From positions 1,576 through 65,575 of the forward strand of contig CAJTZD010000016.1 in assembly GCA_910584235.1 (NCBI GenBank): DNA of 64,000 bases. The letters run 5' to 3'. Origin of the DNA: an uncultured Acetatifactor sp. Its GTDB lineage: Bacteria; Bacillota; Clostridia; Lachnospirales; Lachnospiraceae. Below the pieces are notes generated by a model, which saw only the letters and a program-made list of their open reading frames with translations, was not told the DNA's origin and ran no database searches. The translations under genes and the position numbers were made by a program. Below, piece after piece: positions 59,798 through 64,000 of this stretch (position 1 is the first letter of the stretch; every line of letters begins with the position of its first letter).

Positions 59798-60745
59798 ATG
59801 GCAGCAAACAAAGGCACGAAAAAAGTGGATTTCAAAACCAGGTGCCAGACCACATGGAGGGATATGGTAAAGTACCGTTGGCTGTACTTCATGCTGATCC
59901 CCGGGATTTTGTTCTTCGCGATTTTCAAATATGTGCCCATGTTCGGTTTGAGAATCGCATTCATGGAGTATAACCAGTATAATCCGTCAGCCAGCCAGTG
60001 GGTAGGCTTTGAGCAGTTCGTGAAACTGTTCTCCAAGGCATCGTTTTTGCCGGTTCTGCGCAACACGGTGGTTATCAGCCTGCTGAAGCTGATCATTGGG
60101 TTCCCGATACCCATCATATTGGCTTTGATGATGAATGAGATGAGAAGCCTGAAGTTCAAGAAAGTCTCCCAGACCTTGCTGTATCTGCCTCATTTCATTT
60201 CCTGGGTTATCCTGGCAGGTATCATCATGACCCTGTTGGATCCGGACAACGGACTGATTACCCAGTTGATCTACAGCCTGACCGGAGAGCGTGTGATGGT
60301 GCTCACCAGCACGAAATGGTTTGTGCCCATGCTGATTGTGACGGATATCTACAAGGGCATGGGATGGGGCACGATCCTCTACTTTGCGGCCATCAGCGGC
60401 ATCGACCCGCAGCTGTACGAGGCGGCCTCCATTGACGGCGCCGGCAAGTGTAAGCAGATGCTCAACATCACGCTGCCCTCCATCGTGCCCACCATTGTGG
60501 TCTGCTTCATCATGAACTGCGGCAATATCCTGAATGCGGGTTTCGACCAGATTTTCATGCTGTATACGTCCCATGTGTATGAGGTTGCGGATATCATCGA
60601 TACCTACGTGTACAGAATGGGTCTGATCAATTCGGACTACTCTTTCTCTACCGCGGCGGGCATGTTCGAATCCGTGGTAGCGTTCATACTGATTGTGATT
60701 GTCAACAACGTTGCAAAGAAGACCGGCAACGAGGGGCTGTATTAG
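59798..60745 (+). CDS. Sugar ABC transporter permease, LplB type (intact)
   Basis: About 315 residues with six helices. Start KYRWLYFMLIPGILFFAIFK, then YVPMFGLRIAFMEYN, EAA loop YEAASIDGAGKCKQMLNITLP, and the end SVVAFILIVIVNNVAKKTGN. This closely follows the LplB pattern. ATG 59798 has AGGAGAGGAG upstream; the frame is open to 59750. It is the only complete gene of this second sugar transporter, whose second permease and binding protein are broken, so transport is probably lost. Confidence 0.9.
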   Translation: MAANKGTKKVDFKTRCQTTWRDMVKYRWLYFMLIPGILFFAIFKYVPMFGLRIAFMEYNQYNPSASQWVGFEQFVKLFSKASFLPVLRNTVVISLLKLIIGFPIPIILALMMNEMRSLKFKKVSQTLLYLPHFISWVILAGIIMTLLDPDNGLITQLIYSLTGERVMVLTSTKWFVPMLIVTDIYKGMGWGTILYFAAISGIDPQLYEAASIDGAGKCKQMLNITLPSIVPTIVVCFIMNCGNILNAGFDQIFMLYTSHVYEVADIIDTYVYRMGLINSDYSFSTAAGMFESVVAFILIVIVNNVAKKTGNEGLY

Positions 60746-60840
60746 TGTGGGTCTAAATCCCGCACGGAAGAACGCAAGGGAAGCGTTCTTCCGGACTTGC
60801 ACCGGTCTGAAGAATGAGGGTAGGTCCGCAAAGAAGCGGG
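60746..60840 (+). other. Three intercistronic hairpins with CTTGCACC tail
   Basis: GTGTGGG/CCCGCAC (60746-60764, one wobble), then a perfect 11-bp stem CGGAAGAACGC/GCGTTCTTCCG (60765-60775, 60783-60793) followed by GACTTGCACCGG, then CCGC/GCGG (60827-60839). No T tract is present. They resemble the elements in the GH2 operon gaps. Confidence 0.6.
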
Positions 60841-60857
60841 CAGATAGGAGCGAAGTT

Positions 60858-61571
60858 ATGAAAGACGCAAAAAACCATCTCACGAAAGTGAAGCGCGGCA
60901 AAGGGGAAGTCGCGTACAGTGTGTTCAACTATATCTTTTTCACGCTGCTGAGCATTGTCATGGTATATCCGTTCTGGCATGTCATCATGATGTCTTTAAG
61001 CTCTGTTGAGGCCACGGCCAGGGGCGGCATCTTTTTGTGGCCGCAGGGATTCAATCTTGATACATACGCACAGGTATTCAAGGATCCGTCCCTCTGGACC
61101 GGTTACCTGACAACGGTGCTGGTGACGATTTCGGGGACTTTTCTGGGGACGCTGTTCACGGCTACCACAGCCTATCCGCTGTCCAAGAAAAATCTGCCTT
61201 TTGGGAAGACGATGCTGCTGCTGGTTCTCTTCACCATGCTGTTCTCCGGCGGCATGATTCCCGGCTATCTGCTGATCAAGGGTCTGGGGCTGATCGACAA
61301 CCGCTGGGCGCTTGTCCTGCCGGGTCTGGTCAGCGCTTACAACGTCATCATTATGAAGAGCTTTTTCATGACGATTCCGGAGAGCCTGGAGGAGTCGGCG
61401 AAAATAGACGGCGCCACGGAGGTGACGATTTTCTGGAAAATAGTGCTTCCGCTGTCCAAGGCCACCATAGCCACCATTGCCCTGTTCACGGCAGTGGGCT
61501 ACTGGAACGATTACTGTCTGATCCACAGAGTCTCGCAGGCAGGCTCCGCCACATCTCCGGGAATTCTGTAG
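60858..61571 (+). pseudogene. Truncated YtcP-type sugar ABC permease
   Basis: Starts normally (TAGGAG ahead of ATG 60858) and reads YSVFNYIFFTLLSIVMVYPF ... LEESAKIDGATEVTIFWKIV ... ATIALFTAVGYWNDY. After WNDY it loses homology, continues about 18 residues (CLIHRVSQAGSATSPGIL) and stops at TAG 61569-61571. Intact relatives, such as the gene at 30200, run about 55 residues further through the last helix and the ...YFVQGL.GS end. The lost segment and the start of the next gene were removed together. The product would lack the last helix and is unlikely to work. Confidence 0.82.
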
Positions 61572-62629
61572 ATAGCGCCGCTGTTGTCGAATCTGGAGGT
61601 GCCAAAGACCTTGGATGAACTGGAGAGCGTGCTGTACGCTTTCACCAATGACGATCCGGACGGGGACGGTCAGAACAATACTTACGGGCTGGGCGGCGAC
61701 GGATATGATCTGCGGAGCTTCTGGCCCTGGATCCAGGGCTGCGGCGATGGCCTGGGACGCGACACTTTCCTGAAGATGGATGACGGATCCTATATTTACG
61801 GACCTACTACTGAGGACTGCAAGACTTGGCTGGGCAGAGTGTCCAAATTGTATGCGGACGGCGTCATTACGCCCAATATTGTCACGGATACGGACAGAGA
61901 TGAGGAGATGGCGAACGGCGGGTTCGGCGTGACTTACAGCTGGGTTTCCTGGAACAATCCTACCACTGGACCCATGCAGTCTTTCTACTCTACGCATCCG
62001 GAAGCCAAGTGGGTGCCCATTGACATGGTAGCGGGCGACAATGGGACGCCTCAGGACGACCCCGCATCGGTAGGTGCATGGTGCTATTTCGGCATCACGA
62101 ACACCTGCTCCGATCCTGAGCGCGCCTATGCCATCTGGGACGACATGGCCACACCTGAGAACTACATTCACAGAAGATTCGGCGTGGAGGGCGAGCATTA
62201 CAAGGACAATGGAGACGGAACCTATGAAATCCTCGTCCCCAGCGACGGCACCCAGAATACGGAGCAGAACATTGGCCTGAAGCTGTTTCAGGATCTGTTC
62301 GCAAGGAAAGACTTCTGCAACATTGAGAATACCAAGAGCACCTCGGAACTTTTCGAGAAAGTGGCCGCCAACAGCCGTATCGCTTATTCCCATACGGTGG
62401 AGAAGAACCCTGAGGCGTATACGGTGAATATGATAAAGGAACGGACATCGGCGATGCCATGAAAGAGTATGTGTGGGGCGTCATCAGCGGAAGCAAGTCC
62501 CTGGATGACTGGGATGCTTATGTGCAGCAGATTGAGAGCCTCGGCGTGCAGGAAATCATCGATGAGCTGACAACGATTCATGGCGCTCAGATGAAAGAAT
62601 ATGAGGAATACATGAAGAAGGCACAATAA
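61572..62629 (+). pseudogene. Sugar-binding lipoprotein pseudogene, 5'-deleted and frameshifted
   Basis: From about 61590 the frame reads SNLEVPKTLDELESVLYAFT and NDDPDGDGQNNTYGLGGDGY, the middle of an LplA-type solute-binding protein. Signal peptide, lipobox and the first lobe (about 150-200 residues) are missing. It is in the same frame as the truncated permease, separated only by the TAG. Near 62438 the frame shifts: reading ...NMIK then GTDIGDAMKEYVWGVISGSK in the next frame fits if one G was lost from a GGG run. The true C-terminus ends at TAA 62627-62629 (EEYMKKAQ). Confidence 0.82.
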
Positions 62630-62649
62630 AAGTGTGAGAAGAAGTTCTG

Positions 62650-62895
62650 GGCTTACAAGCGAACAAGTTCGCTTTGCAAGCCGGCCTCACGCGTAAGAAT
62701 GCCCGACATGCATGGGCATTCTTACGGGCTTGCACCTTTTCGTTTATTGTTTGTGCCCGCAGACGGCATGACGGGAAGTGTGCCCAAAGAGTGGGCATTC
62801 TTCCAGGCGCGAACTCTGCGCTTTGACTTGCACCGATTGTTCTTGACAACAGAACTGCGATCTGTTGTACTTGACACCAGAAATTGTTTTTGGTG
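62650..62895 (+). other. Run of six hairpins downstream of the binding-protein pseudogene
   Basis: Stems at 62650-62682 (GGCTTACAAGCGAAC with GTTCGCTTTGCAAGCC), 62693-62725 (GTAAGAATGCCC/GGGCATTCTTAC, perfect), 62774-62804 (GGAAGTGTGCCCA/TGGGCATTCTTCC), 62807-62821 (GCGC/GCGC), 62847-62868 (ACAACAGA/TCTGTTGT) and 62875-62895 (ACACCA/TGGTGT). Three are followed by GGCTTGCACC, GACTTGCACCG or ACTTGACACC. No T tract follows any of them. Confidence 0.6.
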
Positions 62896-62958
62896 TATTC
62901 GCCGCTATAGGCAGCGGCTGACAGCCCTATGGCGGATGGGTGGTGTTCGTCATGGGGC

Positions 62959-63216
62959 TTTTGGCAGGTGGTGGGGAAAGACGGGAAAGAGAGCCTGGTG
63001 ACCTGGATCCAGGTACTGTGCGGTGTCGGGAGGCAGAGCCATATGGTGCGGCTGAAAGGGCTGGAGGCATCGGCGCACTATCGGGTGGAGGGAGCCGGAG
63101 AGGAAGTCGAACTTTCCGGAGACATCCTGATGTATGCGGGGCTTCGGATTCCTGACAGAAGAGGGGATTTTGCTGGGCAGGTCTTCCATTTGGTGCGGGT
63201 GGAAGAGGCAGAGTAG
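62959..63216 (+). pseudogene. C-terminal remnant of a GH36 alpha-galactosidase
   Basis: The frame reads FWQVVGKDGKESLVTWIQVL and then a KGLEASAHYRVEGAGEEVEL ... ILMYAGLRIPDRRGDFAGQV ... FHLV ending at TAG. This is the C-terminal beta domain of GH36 alpha-galactosidases (Y.V......SGD.LM.AGL.IP...GDF.....HL). The catalytic barrel is absent. Alpha-galactosidase would fit a galactomannan locus with the epimerase and GH130 genes. Confidence 0.7.
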
Positions 63217-63254
63217 GTAATAGAGAGCGGAAATCAGAAGTTTCTGCGGCTTAA

Positions 63255-63299
63255 CAGAAAATGCCGCATTCCGGTATCAACCCGATGCGGCATTTTCTG
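63255..63299. terminator. Bidirectional terminator
   Basis: CAGAAAATGCCGCAT and ATGCGGCATTTTCTG form a perfect 15-bp stem with a 15-base loop. A and T runs make it usable from both sides, between the GH36 remnant and the convergent repeat protein. Confidence 0.9.
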
Positions 63300-63302
63300 T
63301 GC

Positions 63303-63863
63303 TTAGGCAAGCCTTTTGAGTTTATCACTATGTTCCATGATAACTTTTTTCATGACCTCATTGTCAGCTTTCAGAGCCTCGTATCCTTCTACGGAATCTT
63401 TGTACCTGTCATAGGTTGAAGTGTAGCAGGCTTGAATTGTGTTCAACTGTGGCATGATTATATTTTCCTGGAACAGTTTTATCTGGTGTATTTCGGCTTG
63501 AAGTTCGCCTTTGACGGCCTGAATTTCGGCCTGAAGCTCGCCTTTGACGGCCTGAATTTCGGCCTGAAGCTCGCCTTTGACGGCTTGAATTTCGGCTTGA
63601 ATTTCGCATTTGACGGCCTGAATTTCAGCCTGAAGCTCGCCTTTGACGGCGTAGATTTCAGCCCGAAGTTCGCCTTTGACGGCTTGAATTTCGGCCTGAA
63701 GCTCGCCTTTGACGGCTTGAATTTCGGCCTGAAGTTCGCCCTTGACGGCTTGAATTTCGCTTCTCAAGGCTTGCATTTCATTCCTTATTGGTGTTATTTC
63801 TGCTTTTAACTTTACATCCAATAACTGTGAGATTGCCAATAGATCTTCATTTGTCAATGCCAT
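63303..63863 (-). CDS. Hendecad-repeat coiled-coil protein
   Basis: About 186 residues. The N-terminus (MALTNEDLLAISQLLDVKLK) leads into eight to nine near-identical 11-residue repeats of the form AEIQAVKGELQ (about residues 35-129). A C-terminal helical part (IIMPQLNTIQACYTSTYDRY...EVMKKVIMEHSDKLKRLA) follows. Hendecads give a slightly right-handed, long coiled coil. No signal peptide or membrane helix. Related N- and C-termini with variable repeat number occur in Lachnospiraceae proteins of unknown role. ATG 63863 has AAAGGAGGG upstream; the frame is open to 63884. Confidence 0.75.
   Translation of the reverse strand: MALTNEDLLAISQLLDVKLKAEITPIRNEMQALRSEIQAVKGELQAEIQAVKGELQAEIQAVKGELRAEIYAVKGELQAEIQAVKCEIQAEIQAVKGELQAEIQAVKGELQAEIQAVKGELQAEIHQIKLFQENIIMPQLNTIQACYTSTYDRYKDSVEGYEALKADNEVMKKVIMEHSDKLKRLA
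63477..63761 (-). repeat. 33-bp tandem repeats encoding hendecads
   Basis: About eight and a half 33-base units, nearly identical at DNA level, each coding AEIQAVKGELQ with rare changes (one Tyr, one Cys-Glu-Ile variant). The period is in frame, so copy number can change without breaking the protein. Confidence 0.9.
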
Positions 63864-64000
63864 AATGATGGGCCCTCCTTTCAAAGACTGTTTCCATCAT
63901 ATCACATAAGCCTGAATTTGTCACTGCGCGTTTACAAAATTTTTATGCATTTGACAGATTTTGACTCCCCTCTTATAATGTTACATACCAATGATGAAAG

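Noticed and set aside
60996..62393. 465-codon minus-strand frame across the permease/binding-protein pseudogenes
   Set aside because: It mirrors two recognisable plus-strand genes and has a His/Gln/Arg-rich translation without domain features.
1..64000. tRNA, rRNA, tmRNA or CRISPR array
   Set aside because: No cloverleaf with TTCRA loop, no rRNA core sequence and no regularly spaced identical direct repeats were seen. The only direct repeat arrays are inside coding sequences.

Overview
The window looks like chromosome of a spore-forming, gut-type Clostridia bacterium, most probably Lachnospiraceae. Reasons: GC in the mid-fifties by eye, strong AGGAGG ribosome sites, many two-component/ABC and LplB/YtcP-type sugar transport modules, AraC and LacI regulators beside glycoside hydrolases, a BclA-like exosporium protein, a SpoIID-like/LysM protein and a CIRCE heat-shock operator. 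The genus cannot be fixed by eye. No rRNA, tRNA, CRISPR, phage or intact transposase was seen.

Layout. 1-7.8 kb: 3' end of a collagen-like BclA protein, an SGNH esterase, a uxaB-uxaA operon (galacturonate to 2-keto-3-deoxygluconate) with a consensus promoter and palindromic LacI-type operator, a hemerythrin-receiver fusion and a NUDIX hydrolase. 7.8-14.4 kb: aldo/keto reductase, a response regulator/ABC/permease/kinase operon on the minus strand, a coiled-coil orphan and a flavin reductase. 14.6-26.1 kb: spore-type SpoIID-like/PG-binding/LysM protein, glutamine synthetase, aldose epimerase, GH5 cellulase lipoprotein, GntR-ABC operon, Hsp20 under CIRCE and a CbpA-like DnaJ. 26.1-32.9 kb: AraC, GH2 enzyme, two permeases and a binding protein, forming a complete oligosaccharide operon with structured intercistronic regions. 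33-39.2 kb: Uma2 protein, MetY, an AT-rich segment with a candidate small RNA, and an ECF sigma/membrane protein/ABC operon. 39.4-49.3 kb: response regulator, kinase, lipoprotein, ABC ATPase and duplicated permease, then a convergent REC-GGDEF/PAS pair. 49.6-63.2 kb: a beta-mannan-type locus (AraC, cellobiose 2-epimerase, GH130, TetR-ABC, two LacI, sugar ABC genes, alpha-galactosidase tail) that is visibly decaying. 63.3-63.9 kb: a hendecad-repeat coiled-coil protein.

Two themes stand out. First, gene decay: GH130 is a chimera of two subfamilies with two in-frame stops; a permease is fused into the following binding protein, which also carries a frameshift; and C-terminal tails of at least five other genes (permease, VOC, DeoR, antitoxin-like, GH36) survive with their stop codons. 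Second, RNA structure: every intercistronic gap inside the two sugar-transport operons carries strong hairpins, several followed by a shared CTTGCACC-like tail, and one gap can fold into a multi-branched structure. A separate AT-rich segment has a perfect promoter, a perfect ribosome site before a five-codon frame and a 15-bp hairpin, and may be a small RNA or attenuator.

All calls rest on reading the sequence and on knowledge of families; no database search was run.
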